DNA of 64,000 nucleotides. Origin: an uncultured Ilumatobacter sp. Its GTDB lineage: Bacteria > Actinomycetota > Acidimicrobiia > Acidimicrobiales > Ilumatobacteraceae. Positions within the stretch are counted from its first letter, which is position 1, and each line of letters begins with the position of its first letter. The DNA lies in assembly GCA_905480335.1 (NCBI GenBank), contig CAJQPY010000010.1:62001-126000 (forward strand), given 5' to 3'. A program made the position numbers and the translations under genes. Below the pieces are notes generated by a model. That model worked only from the letters and a program-made list of their open reading frames with translations. It did no database searches and was not told the DNA's origin. This document shows, piece after piece, positions 51,574 to 60,646 of the stretch.

Positions 51574-53602
51574 CGCCGGTCAAGGACTGAACAAACTCGT
51601 TGACAGTTGTGGCCGGAGTGGCGCAGACGTGGTCCCGACAGACGTAGGCATTTCCGGGTGTTCGCCCGTCCCAGAGCGGCGAATCGTAGGGCTCGCCCCA
51701 GGCGATCACCGTGTCTGGTCGCCAGATTGAGTGCGCGATGCGAACGAACTCGGACATGTCGTGCTCGTTGCCGTCGTCATCGGTTCCGCTGACGATCACA
51801 ACTTCAGTGGTCCCGCGGCGGGCCAAGTCAGTAGCGAGCATTGCGTTCGAGAACATCCCGACTTTGTCATCAAGTTGGCCGGCGAGCATGTGCAGGATCC
51901 TGTCGGCATGGTTGGCATAGCGCGGTTCGCCCGTCAGGGCGGCGAGGCGATATAGCGCCATCGCTCCCTGTGAGTTCGCCGACGGCAAGGAGTTGTCGGC
52001 GATGTCTTTCTGCCGGACAATTAGCCGCTCACCGTCTTCGGCAGTCGTGTAAAGCCCACCGTTACTCGGATCGAAGAACCAGTCGAGCATCGTGTCGGCG
52101 GTCGCCTTCGCTTCGTTGATCCACCGGGCCTGACCAGTTGACTCAGCGAGTCGGGTGAACGCGTCGATCAGCGCAGCGTGATCGGCGGCGAGGGCGTCGT
52201 GGCGCGCTGGGGGATTGCCATCTGCCTGCCATGTGCGGTACCACCGGCCGTTCCTGCCGCGCATGTTGTCGATCAGGAATCCAGCGTTGCGCACAGCCGC
52301 ATCAAGCCAAGGTTGGTGGTTGAACGTGGCTCCGGCTTGGCTGAGTGCAGCGAGGAAGAGAGCATTCCACTCGAGGATCACCTTGTCATCAAGGCCCGGC
52401 CGGGGTCGCTCCAGGCGGGCCTCAGCCATCCGAGATCGAGCGTATGTGATCTCGTCAGAACGAATCAGGTCATCGCGATGGTGGACGCGATTCGGGATAC
52501 TCCGAGGTCCGTCTTGGGTCTCGAAGTTGCCATCGTCGGTGATGTCCCAATACTCAAGTACAGCGTCGATGATGTCGGGTCGCGCGTTCGCGAGCGTCGA
52601 CCGCACTTCATTGGGTGTCCAGGTAGCGAACAACCCCTCGACGCCCGTGCCATCGACATTGGGGGAGTCGGCGTCCTCCGCGGAGAAGAATCCGCCCTCC
52701 TCATGGGTAAGCGTGTTAAGGACGTACTCAATCGTGTCCTGAACGACGAAACGCCACTGCGGCTCGCGCAGCACAACCAGTGCATGCAGGTAGGTCTGGA
52801 CGAGTAGTGCCTGATCGGACAGCATCTTCTCGAAGTGTGGAACGAGCCATTCGCGGTCGGTTGAGTAGCGCGCAAAGCCGCCCCCGACGTGGTCGTAGAT
52901 CCCTCCGGCAGCCATCGCATCGAGCGTGGTTGTCACGACAGTCTTGGCAGCTTCGGATCCGCTGGTCATGTATGCCCGCAGGATCAGCTCGATGTGGAAT
53001 GTCGACGGAAACTTCGGTGCAGTGCCGAAGCCCCCCCACTCCTGGTCAAAGGCGCGCGCCAGTGTCTGGACGGAATGATTTATTTGCTCGACGGTCGGGA
53101 GCCCGTCGGCGGGGGAGAGATTTGCGGTCTTCTCTATCGCCTTCATCAGAGCGTCTGTGTTCTGTTCGAGCTCGGCAGGCTTGTCGCGATACGCCTCGTC
53201 GACGGCTTCAAGCAGCTGGATGAAGCTGTCGCGTGGGAAATACGTGCCGCCGTAGAAAGGCTTCGCATCGGGTGTCAGGAAGACGGTCATCGGCCATCCG
53301 CCCTTTCCGGTCAGCGCCTGCACAGCGTCCATGTAGAGCTGGTCGACATCGGGCCGTTCCTCACGGTCGACTTTCACATTGACAAAGAGCTCATTCATGC
53401 GGGCCGCAACGTTGGTGTCTTCGAAACATTCGTGAGCCATGACGTGGCACCAGTGGCAGGCGGAGTACCCCACAGAGAGCAGAATTGGGACGTTCCTGCG
53501 GCGGGCAGCAGCAAATGCCTCGTCGCCCCACGGGTACCAGTCGACGGGGTTTTCGCTGTGCTGTCGCAGATATGGCGACGTCTCCTCAGCCAGGCGGTTC
53601 AC
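51539..53602 (-). CDS. DUF255/YyaL thioredoxin-domain protein
   Basis: 687 aa from GTG 53602. The first 165 residues form a thioredoxin-like domain with CxxC in [18 protein letters not shown], preceded by [24 protein letters not shown]; the rest is an (alpha/alpha)6-barrel of the glycosidase/epimerase type. This is the YyaL/SSP411 (human SPATA20) family, whose function is unsettled. No signal peptide. TACCCT is 7 bases before the GTG, so the 12 extra track residues are dropped. Confidence 0.9.
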   Translation of the reverse strand: MNRLAEETSPYLRQHSENPVDWYPWGDEAFAAARRRNVPILLSVGYSACHWCHVMAHECFEDTNVAARMNELFVNVKVDREERPDVDQLYMDAVQALTGKGGWPMTVFLTPDAKPFYGGTYFPRDSFIQLLEAVDEAYRDKPAELEQNTDALMKAIEKTANLSPADGLPTVEQINHSVQTLARAFDQEWGGFGTAPKFPSTFHIELILRAYMTSGSEAAKTVVTTTLDAMAAGGIYDHVGGGFARYSTDREWLVPHFEKMLSDQALLVQTYLHALVVLREPQWRFVVQDTIEYVLNTLTHEEGGFFSAEDADSPNVDGTGVEGLFATWTPNEVRSTLANARPDIIDAVLEYWDITDDGNFETQDGPRSIPNRVHHRDDLIRSDEITYARSRMAEARLERPRPGLDDKVILEWNALFLAALSQAGATFNHQPWLDAAVRNAGFLIDNMRGRNGRWYRTWQADGNPPARHDALAADHAALIDAFTRLAESTGQARWINEAKATADTMLDWFFDPSNGGLYTTAEDGERLIVRQKDIADNSLPSANSQGAMALYRLAALTGEPRYANHADRILHMLAGQLDDKVGMFSNAMLATDLARRGTTEVVIVSGTDDDGNEHDMSEFVRIAHSIWRPDTVIAWGEPYDSPLWDGRTPGNAYVCRDHVCATPATTVNEFVQSLTGVRREAASDPDE

Positions 53603-53609
53603 GCTTCGG

Positions 53610-53615
53610 AGGGTA
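53610..53615 (-). promoter_or_regulatory. -10 hexamer TACCCT for DUF255 gene
   Basis: Minus-strand TACCCT, 7 bases, GTG 53602; identical hexamer and spacing to moxR. Confidence 0.5.
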
Positions 53616-53641
53616 CCGTCGAGACAAGTGAGCATCATCGG

Positions 53642-53893
53642 TTGAATTTCGGGGGCCTGTTCGCCGATGGCTCAGCCCGATGGGTAGTCAAGGACAACTG
53701 CAGCGGCTGTCCGTATACAGTTTTCGTGGGTGTGCTCGGTGCGTTTACCGGCGGGTTCTTGATGAGCGCGATCGACAGTATCGGTGTCGACGAATTCTCT
53801 ATCCTTAGCGTTCTTGTCGCCGCGCTGGGAGCCGCGCTGCTGTTGCTCCTGTTGCAGGAGATCTTCGGACGCACTGCAGGAACTCGTCGCTAG
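53642..53893 (+). CDS. Probable GlsB/YeaQ/YmgE-type small membrane protein, TTG start
   Basis: 83 aa if it starts at TTG 53642; the track only shows it as the tail of a long antisense ORF (52889). The sequence [14 protein letters not shown], then [17 protein letters not shown] and [24 protein letters not shown], follows the three-helix, glycine-rich plan of transglycosylase-associated (GlsB/YeaQ) proteins. The start is uncertain; GAGCAT lies 6 bases before TTG as a weak -10. The first helix is less hydrophobic than usual. It is divergent from the DUF255 gene. Confidence 0.5.
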   Translation: MNFGGLFADGSARWVVKDNCSGCPYTVFVGVLGAFTGGFLMSAIDSIGVDEFSILSVLVAALGAALLLLLLQEIFGRTAGTRR

Positions 53894-54013
53894 CGCAAGT
53901 GGTCAAGTCGGGCCGAGTGGCCCGGAGAGGGACGCTACGGCGGACTAAATGCAAGGCGCCGTGATCCGCCCGAAATTCCGGATTCGAAACGGTCCGTGAG
54001 GCCAGTGTGAGGG

Positions 54014-54793
54014 TCAGGCGCCGACGGCGTGATACCCGCCGTCGACGTGAATGATTTCGCCGGTGGTGGCCGGGAACCAGTCGCTTAGCAGTGCGATGAC
54101 TGCGCGAGCGACGGGCTCGGAATCGTTGACGTTCCAGCCGAGCGGTGCCCGGCCGTCCCACGTGTCTTCAAACAGCGCGAAACCGGGAATTGACTTAGCC
54201 GCCATGGTCTTGACGGGACCGGCGGCGACAAGATTTGATCGGATCCCCCTCGGTCCGAGCTCTTTGGCTAGGTAGCGATTGACCGACTGGAGAGCAGATT
54301 TTGCCACGCCCATCCAGTTGTATGCCGGCCAGGCCTGCTGATTGTCGAAGTCGAGCCCGACGAATGCGCCACCCTCGCCCATTAGGGGCACGAATGCGTC
54401 TGCCAACATTTTCAGCGAATAGGTCGAGATATGCATTGCGACGGCGACGTCGTCCCAAGGCGCAGCCATGAAGTCGTCGCCTAAGCACGATTCCGGTGCG
54501 AAGCCGATTGCGTGGAGTACGCCATCGACGCACCCCCACTTCGCTTCGACTGCATCGCGAACGACGTCGCCGTGTTCGGGCACGGTTACGTCGAGTTCAA
54601 ACACTTCGATTGCCTCAGCGTTCGGATGGCTCAGCTTCCGAGCTGTCCGCTCGGTAAGTCGGAGCGCACGCCCTGCGCCGGTGAGCACAATGTCAGCTCC
54701 TTCATCGAGTGCCATCTGCGCCACACCGAACGCCAGTGAGGCGTCGGTGAGGACACCGGTGATCACGATCTTCTTGCCGTCGAGAAGTCCCAT
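54014..54793 (-). CDS. fabI: Enoyl-ACP reductase, InhA/FabI type
   Basis: 259 aa, short-chain dehydrogenase fold. GLLDGKKIVITGVLTDASLAF, HAIGFAPESCLG, AYNWMGVAKSALQSVNRYLA (catalytic Tyr and Lys, the Y-x6-K spacing) and RSNLVAAGPVKTMA match mycobacterial InhA more than E. coli FabI. It reduces enoyl-ACP to acyl-ACP with NADH in fatty-acid elongation. TACCTT is 7 bases before the ATG. Divergent from the F420 reductase gene. Confidence 0.93.
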   Translation of the reverse strand: MGLLDGKKIVITGVLTDASLAFGVAQMALDEGADIVLTGAGRALRLTERTARKLSHPNAEAIEVFELDVTVPEHGDVVRDAVEAKWGCVDGVLHAIGFAPESCLGDDFMAAPWDDVAVAMHISTYSLKMLADAFVPLMGEGGAFVGLDFDNQQAWPAYNWMGVAKSALQSVNRYLAKELGPRGIRSNLVAAGPVKTMAAKSIPGFALFEDTWDGRAPLGWNVNDSEPVARAVIALLSDWFPATTGEIIHVDGGYHAVGA

Positions 54794-54800
54794 TGGGCCG

Positions 54801-54806
54801 AAGGTA
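54801..54806 (-). promoter_or_regulatory. -10 hexamer TACCTT for fabI
   Basis: Minus-strand TACCTT, 7 bases, ATG 54793; the same hexamer precedes the ACT gene. Confidence 0.5.
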
Positions 54807-54849
54807 GCGGTCTTGTGTCGTCCGCGTCGCGATGTGCAACGCTAGGACG

Positions 54850-55536
54850 GTGAGCAACCCCGCAACCGAACTGCCGAGTATTGGCATCCTGGGCGGCACC
54901 GGCCCTGCTGGTCGTGGGCTTGCGGCCCGCCTCGCAAGTATTGGACACACCGTAGTGATCGGTTCGCGGTCCAAGCACCGGGCGCTCGAAGCCTGCGACC
55001 TGCTTGCCGCGCGTTGGCCCGCGATCAGCAATCGGCTCGTCTGCGGCGACAACGCAACGGCCTCTCACGCCAAGATCGTCGTCATCGCGACGCCGTGGGA
55101 CGGGGCAGTGACCGTTGCCCAGGAGAATGCCGACCATCTCGTCGGCAAAGTCGTGGTCTCGATGGCCAATGCACTCGTTCGCGTTAATAGTGAGTTCCAG
55201 CCGCTTGTGCCGCCGCGGGGCAGTGTGGCTGCCCACGTGCAAGCCGCAGTACCGCGATGCCGACTCGTGGCAGCCTTCCATCACCTTCCGGCTGCCGCGC
55301 TCGGCAACATTGATGCTCCAATTGACTCCGATGTGCTTGTATGCGGCGACGACCGAGCTGCGGTCAGCGACGTGAGCGACATCGTCGCTCGTATTCCTGG
55401 CTGCCGTCCGCTCAATGCCGGCGAACTCTCGAATGCAATGGCGATAGAGGCATTCACCACAGTGTTGCTTCAGCTCAATGTTCGCTACAAGACCCGTGTT
55501 GCTCCGAAGCTCACGGGAATCAACGACCCTTCCTAA
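54850..55536 (+). CDS. NADPH-dependent F420 reductase
   Basis: 228 aa from GTG 54850. The NADP-binding loop SIGILGGTGPAGRGLAARLASIGHTVVIGSRS is characteristic of F420:NADPH oxidoreductases (NpdG/FNO); the rest carries VVIATPWDGAV, VSMANAL and AAFHHLPAAAL. It exchanges hydride between NADPH and coenzyme F420, implying that the organism makes F420. Upstream, AACGCT lies 6 bases before GTG (weak -10). mshC begins 16 bases after its stop. Confidence 0.9.
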   Translation: MSNPATELPSIGILGGTGPAGRGLAARLASIGHTVVIGSRSKHRALEACDLLAARWPAISNRLVCGDNATASHAKIVVIATPWDGAVTVAQENADHLVGKVVVSMANALVRVNSEFQPLVPPRGSVAAHVQAAVPRCRLVAAFHHLPAAALGNIDAPIDSDVLVCGDDRAAVSDVSDIVARIPGCRPLNAGELSNAMAIEAFTTVLLQLNVRYKTRVAPKLTGINDPS

Positions 55537-55552
55537 AGGTTGGCCCAGCCCG

Positions 55553-56671
55553 ATGCAGCTCTACGACACCTCCCGACGTTCGATTGTCCCGTTTGAACCG
55601 GAGGACAACGTGCTGATGTACACGTGCGGCATCACGCCGTACGATGCGACGCACCTTGGTCATGCTGCCACGTTTATCGCGTATGACACGCTCCAACGTC
55701 ATCTGATCGACAAGGGCCATGCGGTCACCTGCGTCCGGAATGTGACCGATGTCGATGATCCGCTATTCGCCAAGGCACGCGAACTCGGCATCCACTACCT
55801 AGATCTGGCGGCCAGCGAAGAAGCCCGTTTTGAGCGTGACATGGTGGCGCTCAATGCTCTGCCCGTTGCGAGCAGCCCTCGTGCCTCGTCGGCGATTCCT
55901 GACATTCGTGGCTTTATCGGAATGGTGATCGATCGGGGTTATGCGTACGAAGCGGGAGGATCTGTGTACTTCGATGTGTCGAAGTACGAGTCGTTCGGCT
56001 CAATGAGTAACTACAGCGAGGCTGAGATGCTGTCGTTTGCGAAGGAGCGCGGTGGCAACATCGACGATCCGAACAAGCGCAACCAGCTTGACTTTGTGCT
56101 CTGGCACCCGTCGGCTGCCGACGAGCCGTCATGGGACACGCTGTGGGGACCAGGCCGGCCAGGATGGCACATCGAGTGTTCGGCGCTGGCGCTCCGCGAG
56201 CTGGGAACCACGATTGACCTTCACGGTGGGGGCGCCGACCTGATTTTTCCACACCACGAGTGTGAGCGAGCTCAGTCGGAGGCGGCTACGGGGGAACAGT
56301 TCGTCAAGCACTGGATGCACACAGCGCTCATTTCGATGGATGGCCAGAAGATGTCGAAGAGCCTGGGCAACCTTGTTTTCGTTGATCAACTCCGTGAAAC
56401 GTGGGACCCGCGTACCATTCGGCTCGGCATTATCGAGCACCATTATCGCACGGAATGGGAGTGGGACGATGAGTTGATGCCACGGAACAAAGCTCGTCTC
56501 GACGCTTGGCGGGCGAACGATCGGCCCAACCCTGACCTCCTCGCAGGAGTGCGTGAGCGACTGGACGACGACCTCGACACGCCCGGCGCGTTCGCGCTCA
56601 TCGATGTTGCAGCGGCGTCGGGTCGCGGCGTGAAGGAAGCGAGCGAGCTGCTCGGCGTCGAACTCGGCTGA
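55553..56671 (+). CDS. mshC: Cysteine ligase MshC-like (mycothiol biosynthesis)
   Basis: 372 aa from ATG 55553; the track start is too early. Class I synthetase-like fold with MYTCGITPYDATHLGHAATF, where CysS normally has CGPTVYDxxHIGN, plus zinc ligands in HIECSALALRELG and FPHHECERAQ, and KMSKSLGNLVF. The ITPYDATHLGHAAT version and the short C-terminus without an anticodon domain indicate MshC, which joins cysteine to glucosaminyl-inositol. Mycothiol is the actinobacterial glutathione substitute. A diverged CysS is the main alternative. Confidence 0.88.
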   Translation: MQLYDTSRRSIVPFEPEDNVLMYTCGITPYDATHLGHAATFIAYDTLQRHLIDKGHAVTCVRNVTDVDDPLFAKARELGIHYLDLAASEEARFERDMVALNALPVASSPRASSAIPDIRGFIGMVIDRGYAYEAGGSVYFDVSKYESFGSMSNYSEAEMLSFAKERGGNIDDPNKRNQLDFVLWHPSAADEPSWDTLWGPGRPGWHIECSALALRELGTTIDLHGGGADLIFPHHECERAQSEAATGEQFVKHWMHTALISMDGQKMSKSLGNLVFVDQLRETWDPRTIRLGIIEHHYRTEWEWDDELMPRNKARLDAWRANDRPNPDLLAGVRERLDDDLDTPGAFALIDVAAASGRGVKEASELLGVELG

Positions 56672-56719
56672 CTCACCCGGGGTTCACACGGTGATAGAAG
56701 TGCCGTCGGGATCTTCGTC

Positions 56720-56725
56720 TATTGT
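56720..56725 (+). promoter_or_regulatory. -10 hexamer TATTGT for plsC
   Basis: TATTGT with 8 bases to GTG 56734; it overlaps the alternative TTG start at 56722. Confidence 0.4.
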
Positions 56726-56733
56726 CCGTTGCT

Positions 56734-57498
56734 GTGGGCACACGAGCGGGAGCCGGAGCGTTGCAGCGGCGAACCCGGCGCGTGCTCAACCCAGCCGTGA
56801 CGCGGCTGTGGAACATTGAGATGTCGGGCTATGACCGGCTCCCAACCGAGGGTCCGGCAATCTTGTGCCCCAATCACATCAGCTTCCTCGACTCGGCGTT
56901 GCTGACCTTTACCGTCCCGCGCAACATCTCTTTCGTGGGTAAGGCCGAGTACATGGATTCGTGGAAAACGAAGTTCATCTTTCCTGCCATGGGCATGATT
57001 CCGATCGATCGCTCCGGGGGCGAAAGGAGTTCTTCAGCGCTTGACGCAGCCATGGGTGTTCTCCGGAGGGGCGAGCTCTTCGGGATCTATCCAGAAGGCA
57101 CGCGTAGTAGGAACGGGAAGCTCCATAAGGGTCGCACCGGCGCCGCCAGGTTGGCATTGGCGACTGGTTGCCCGATCTACCCGGTCGGTATTGCCGGCAC
57201 CGACGCAATCCAGCCGCCTGATGCAAAAATGCCAAAGCTGCGCAAGTCGTGTTCGATTACGATCGGCCGGCCTATCAAGCCAGAACGCTATGCCAACCGG
57301 GGCGCCGAGCACCTGGCATGGCGATCGATGATGGATGAAGTGATGTTTGAGATCAGGGAAATCACCGGGCAGGAGTACGTTCACTACTACGCAGGCGAAG
57401 AGCCGGAGAGCGCCACGCGTGTCGCCACGATCACCGACGTTGCGAAAGTCGATCCGGCCTCGGGCGTCAAACAGAAACTCGTCGCCTCAGCCGGTTAG
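56734..57498 (+). CDS. plsC: 1-acyl-sn-glycerol-3-phosphate acyltransferase family protein
   Basis: 254 aa from GTG 56734 (TTG 56722 would add four residues). Acyltransferase motif I NHISFLD (H-x4-D) near 49-55, motif III YPEGTRSRNG near 123-132, and the PIYPVGIAGTDAI strand. No signal peptide. It acylates lysophosphatidic acid or a related lipid at the inner membrane face. It precedes thrS and the PIM cluster, so a role in membrane-lipid supply fits. Confidence 0.9.
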   Translation: MGTRAGAGALQRRTRRVLNPAVTRLWNIEMSGYDRLPTEGPAILCPNHISFLDSALLTFTVPRNISFVGKAEYMDSWKTKFIFPAMGMIPIDRSGGERSSSALDAAMGVLRRGELFGIYPEGTRSRNGKLHKGRTGAARLALATGCPIYPVGIAGTDAIQPPDAKMPKLRKSCSITIGRPIKPERYANRGAEHLAWRSMMDEVMFEIREITGQEYVHYYAGEEPESATRVATITDVAKVDPASGVKQKLVASAG

Positions 57499-57507
57499 CC
57501 GCCCACG

Positions 57508-57513
57508 TATCCT
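57508..57513 (+). promoter_or_regulatory. Candidate -10 TATCCT for thrS
   Basis: TATCCT with 9 bases to ATG 57523; predicts a leader of about three bases or none. Confidence 0.35.
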
Positions 57514-57522
57514 TGACGCACC

Positions 57523-59535
57523 ATGTCGAACAATCCAGGAATGATTTCGGTTGCTCTACCCGACGGGTCCGAACGTGAACTCGAGGCTCCTGCCACGCCG
57601 CTGACTCTTGCCGGATCCATCGGGTCCGGTCTTCGCAAGGCGGCAGTTGCAGCAACGGTGAACGGCACCGATACCGACCTGACCACAGAGCTCGGCGACG
57701 GCGACGTTGTGGCGATCATCACGAGTGACACTGAGGCAGGGCGGCACGTGCTCCGGCATTCGACGGCACACGTGCTGGCGCAGGCCGTCACCCAGCTCTA
57801 TCCGGGAGCGAAATTCTCCATTGGTCCGGCTATCGAGAACGGCTTCTACTACGACTTTGATCTTCCTGACGGGCAGACCTTCCATGAGGACGATCTTGGT
57901 CGGATTGAGAAGCAGATGAAAGAGATCGTCAGAGCGAACCAGCCTTTCACCCGAACGGAACACACGATGGCAGAAGCCAAGGTGTTGTTCGCCGATCAGC
58001 CCTACAAGGTCGAGATTATCGAGCGTGTGGAGTCCGCGGGCGCCGACGACCTTGACGTTGGCGAGGTCGCCGGGGACGTCATCTCGGCTTACCGCAACAC
58101 CGACGATTTCGTTGATATGTGTGTTGGCCCCCATGTGCCATCGACTGGCAGGCTCGGTTTTTTCAAGCTGCAGAAAGTTGCTGGAGCGCATTGGCGCGGC
58201 AACGAGAGCGGCAAGATGCTCCAGCGACTGTACGGCACGGCGTGGGAGTCGAAACAGGCTCTCGCGGCTCACCTCCACCAGCTCGAAGAGGCGGCTAAAC
58301 GCGACCACCGAAAGCTTGCCAACGAACTTGATTTGTTGTCGTTTCCTCAGGAACTGGGCGGGGGCCTCGCAGTGTGGCATCCGAAGGGCGCGATTATTCG
58401 GAAGCTGATGGAGGACTACAGCCGGCTCCGGCACGAGACGGGCGGGTACGAGTTCGTCTACACGCCGCACCTTGCGAACGGAAAGCTATTTGAGACCTCA
58501 GGCCATCTCCAGTGGTACGCCGACGGGATGTATCCCCCGATGGAGATGGACAACGGCACGTACTACATGAAGCCGATGAACTGCCCGATGCACTGTTTGA
58601 TCTTCAAGAGTCGCCAGCGCAGCTATCGCGAGCTCCCGTTGCGCCTCTTTGAGCTCGGCAACGTTTACCGCTACGAGCGCGCCGGTACGCTGCACGGCCT
58701 GTTGCGGATCCGCGGTTTTACGCAGGACGACAGCCACATTTACTGCACGAAGGAGCAGCTCAGCGACGAGATCGCAAGCCTGCTGGACTTCGTGCTGTCA
58801 GTGCTGCGGGCATTCGGCTTTGAGGACTTCACGTTCAACCTGTCGACTAAGGATCCCGTGAAGTATGTCGGTTCGGATGAGATCTGGGATGAAGCGACAG
58901 CGGCGCTCAAAGCTGCGCTTGAGTTACACGGCCTCGACTACGCGGTGAAGGACGGCGACGCCGCCTTTTATGGTCCGAAGATCGACATCGACGTCCGTGA
59001 TGCGATTGGGCGGTCGTGGCAGTTGTCGACGATCCAAGCCGATTTTCAGCTCCCCGAGCGTTTCGAACTCGAATATGTCGGCGCCGACAACGACCGACAC
59101 CGGCCGATTATGCTGCACCGCGCGCTGTTCGGGTCGATCGAACGGTTCTTCGGCGTGCTAATCGAACACTATGCCGGCGCGTTTCCGACGTGGTTAGCCC
59201 CGGTCCAGATTCGGGTACTTCCCGTAGCCGAGGCACATGAAGCGCCAACGCAAGCCGTCGTGGCTGCACTTGAGGCTGCCGGGGCACGTGTTGATTGGGT
59301 CAAAGCCGACGTTGGCCTAGGCAAGCGGATCCGCATGGCGAAGATGGAGAAGCTGCCGTACGTGTTGGTGGTCGGCGACGACGATGTGGCAGCGAACACC
59401 GTTGGCGTGAACCTGCGCAGCGACATGGTGCCAGAGGGCGGCGAGGACGTCGAGCGGGATGTGCCGCTAGCGACGTTTATCGAGCGTTTCCGTGCCGAAG
59501 TTGACAACGCTGCGACCGCAGCGCTGACGGCCTAA
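57523..59535 (+). CDS. thrS: Threonyl-tRNA synthetase
   Basis: 670 aa, class II. N-terminal TGS domain (MISVALPDGSERELEA), editing domain with HSTAHVLAQAV and the late Cys-His site, catalytic domain with zinc ligand in MNCPMHCLIF, and motif 3 in HRALFGSIERFFG; the C-terminal anticodon domain ends the protein. thrS followed by HIT, pgsA, a PatA-like acyltransferase and pimA is the gene order of mycobacteria. TAATG overlap with the HIT gene. Confidence 0.96.
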   Translation: MSNNPGMISVALPDGSERELEAPATPLTLAGSIGSGLRKAAVAATVNGTDTDLTTELGDGDVVAIITSDTEAGRHVLRHSTAHVLAQAVTQLYPGAKFSIGPAIENGFYYDFDLPDGQTFHEDDLGRIEKQMKEIVRANQPFTRTEHTMAEAKVLFADQPYKVEIIERVESAGADDLDVGEVAGDVISAYRNTDDFVDMCVGPHVPSTGRLGFFKLQKVAGAHWRGNESGKMLQRLYGTAWESKQALAAHLHQLEEAAKRDHRKLANELDLLSFPQELGGGLAVWHPKGAIIRKLMEDYSRLRHETGGYEFVYTPHLANGKLFETSGHLQWYADGMYPPMEMDNGTYYMKPMNCPMHCLIFKSRQRSYRELPLRLFELGNVYRYERAGTLHGLLRIRGFTQDDSHIYCTKEQLSDEIASLLDFVLSVLRAFGFEDFTFNLSTKDPVKYVGSDEIWDEATAALKAALELHGLDYAVKDGDAAFYGPKIDIDVRDAIGRSWQLSTIQADFQLPERFELEYVGADNDRHRPIMLHRALFGSIERFFGVLIEHYAGAFPTWLAPVQIRVLPVAEAHEAPTQAVVAALEAAGARVDWVKADVGLGKRIRMAKMEKLPYVLVVGDDDVAANTVGVNLRSDMVPEGGEDVERDVPLATFIERFRAEVDNAATAALTA

Positions 59536-60035
59536 TGCTCGAGCGGATCTGGTCGGGTTGGCGAGCCGCCTACGTCGGCGCTGATCGCCTGGCGTCTGAG
59601 TCGACAGCGACGAGTCCATTCACACAGATCCTCGAATCGGGCGAGTCCGACGACGAGGCGTTCATCGTGCACCGGGGGGAGCGGGTGTTCGGGATCCTCA
59701 ACATTTATCCCTACACGGCCGGACACCTGCTGGTGCTGCCATACCGAGAGGTTCCCGACCTCGCTGACTTGACAGCCGCCGAGACTGGCGAACTCTGGTC
59801 GACGGTCACCGATGCGGTGGTCGCCGTTCGGGTGGCGTATGCGCCTGACGGTCTGAATGTTGGCCTCAACCTCGGCCGGCCGGCCGGCGGATCGGTGCCG
59901 TCACACCTCCATGTGCACGTCGTGCCGCGTTGGACCGGCGACAGCAATTTTATGTCATCGATCGCCAATACCCAGACGCTTCCGGAATCGTTGACCGCCA
60001 GCGCCGATCGGTTGCGTGCAGCGTGGCCCGCATGA
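59535..60035 (+). CDS. HIT-family hydrolase/phosphorylase
   Basis: 166 aa. The HIT active site HLHVHVVPRW is near 131-140, preceded by NVGLNLGRPAGGSVPSH; a second conserved strand is FGILNIYPYTAGHLLVLPYREVPDLADL. The orthologous position in M. tuberculosis is occupied by an Ap4A phosphorylase of this family, so dinucleoside polyphosphate cleavage is the best guess. Its ATG overlaps the thrS stop by one base. Confidence 0.9.
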   Translation: MLERIWSGWRAAYVGADRLASESTATSPFTQILESGESDDEAFIVHRGERVFGILNIYPYTAGHLLVLPYREVPDLADLTAAETGELWSTVTDAVVAVRVAYAPDGLNVGLNLGRPAGGSVPSHLHVHVVPRWTGDSNFMSSIANTQTLPESLTASADRLRAAWPA

Positions 60036-60155
60036 GCAACCGAGAAAATGGCGGCTCGCTAGCTTGGTGCCTTCGTGAGTACCTGCGGTGCTGATCGCCG
60101 CGTACCCTTTTGAGCGCTTCACGAAGAAGGCTGGCCGCCGATCGGTGCGCCCCCG

Positions 60156-60161
60156 TAGCCT
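60156..60161 (+). promoter_or_regulatory. -10 hexamer TAGCCT for 155-aa membrane protein gene
   Basis: TAGCCT, 7 bases, ATG 60169. Confidence 0.5.
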
Positions 60162-60168
60162 TGCGGAG

Positions 60169-60636
60169 ATGAGCGATGAGATCCGTGACGAATTGCCGGA
60201 CGACTTGAACCCGGCGGGGTTCGTCGGCGCTTACATGTTTCCCGACAACAGCCGCCGTCGTTGGCCTGGTGCGATTTACTTAGTGTTTGCCGCCCTGTGC
60301 GTCCTGGTCCGCTTCGTTTTTTCCGACGAAGCAGTTGTGAACGACGGCTGGATTGTGGCGGCAGTGGTCCTGGGCGTTGCTGGCGTGTTCTCGCTCACGT
60401 CAGGGTGGCGGATGAACATCGACGAGAAGGACGCTTTGGTCCAGGCTCAGCAGGCCGTTGGCTTCGCAGTCGGTCACGCCTCGGCGCAGCAGGTGTGGCG
60501 TGGTCTCCGGAGCCGACCGACCTGGCGAGTGCTTTGCTACTCAGCGGAGGAGCCGCCTAAGGATCGCGGACTTGTCCTCGTTGACGCCCTCGATGGTTCG
60601 ATCGTCGAACAGCTCGTCGAACCGAACCCCGACTAG
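60169..60636 (+). CDS. Two-helix membrane protein of unknown function
   Basis: 155 aa from ATG 60169; the -10 box excludes the 27 extra track residues. Acidic N-terminus (SDEIRDELPDDLNPAGF), two membrane helices at about 33-50 (GAIYLVFAALCVLVRFVF) and 60-80 (WIVAAVVLGVAGVFSLTSGW), then a soluble cytoplasmic C-terminal domain of about 75 residues (VWRGLRSRPTWRVLCYSAEEPP). No family recognised. It is inserted between the HIT gene and pgsA, which are adjacent in M. tuberculosis. Its TAG stop is part of the pgsA -10. Confidence 0.7.
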   Translation: MSDEIRDELPDDLNPAGFVGAYMFPDNSRRRWPGAIYLVFAALCVLVRFVFSDEAVVNDGWIVAAVVLGVAGVFSLTSGWRMNIDEKDALVQAQQAVGFAVGHASAQQVWRGLRSRPTWRVLCYSAEEPPKDRGLVLVDALDGSIVEQLVEPNPD

Positions 60637-60639
60637 CCT
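60634..60639 (+). promoter_or_regulatory. -10 hexamer TAGCCT for pgsA, overlapping upstream stop
   Basis: TAGCCT starts with the TAG stop of the preceding gene; 7 bases to ATG 60647. Confidence 0.5.
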
Positions 60640-60646
60640 TTGCTCG

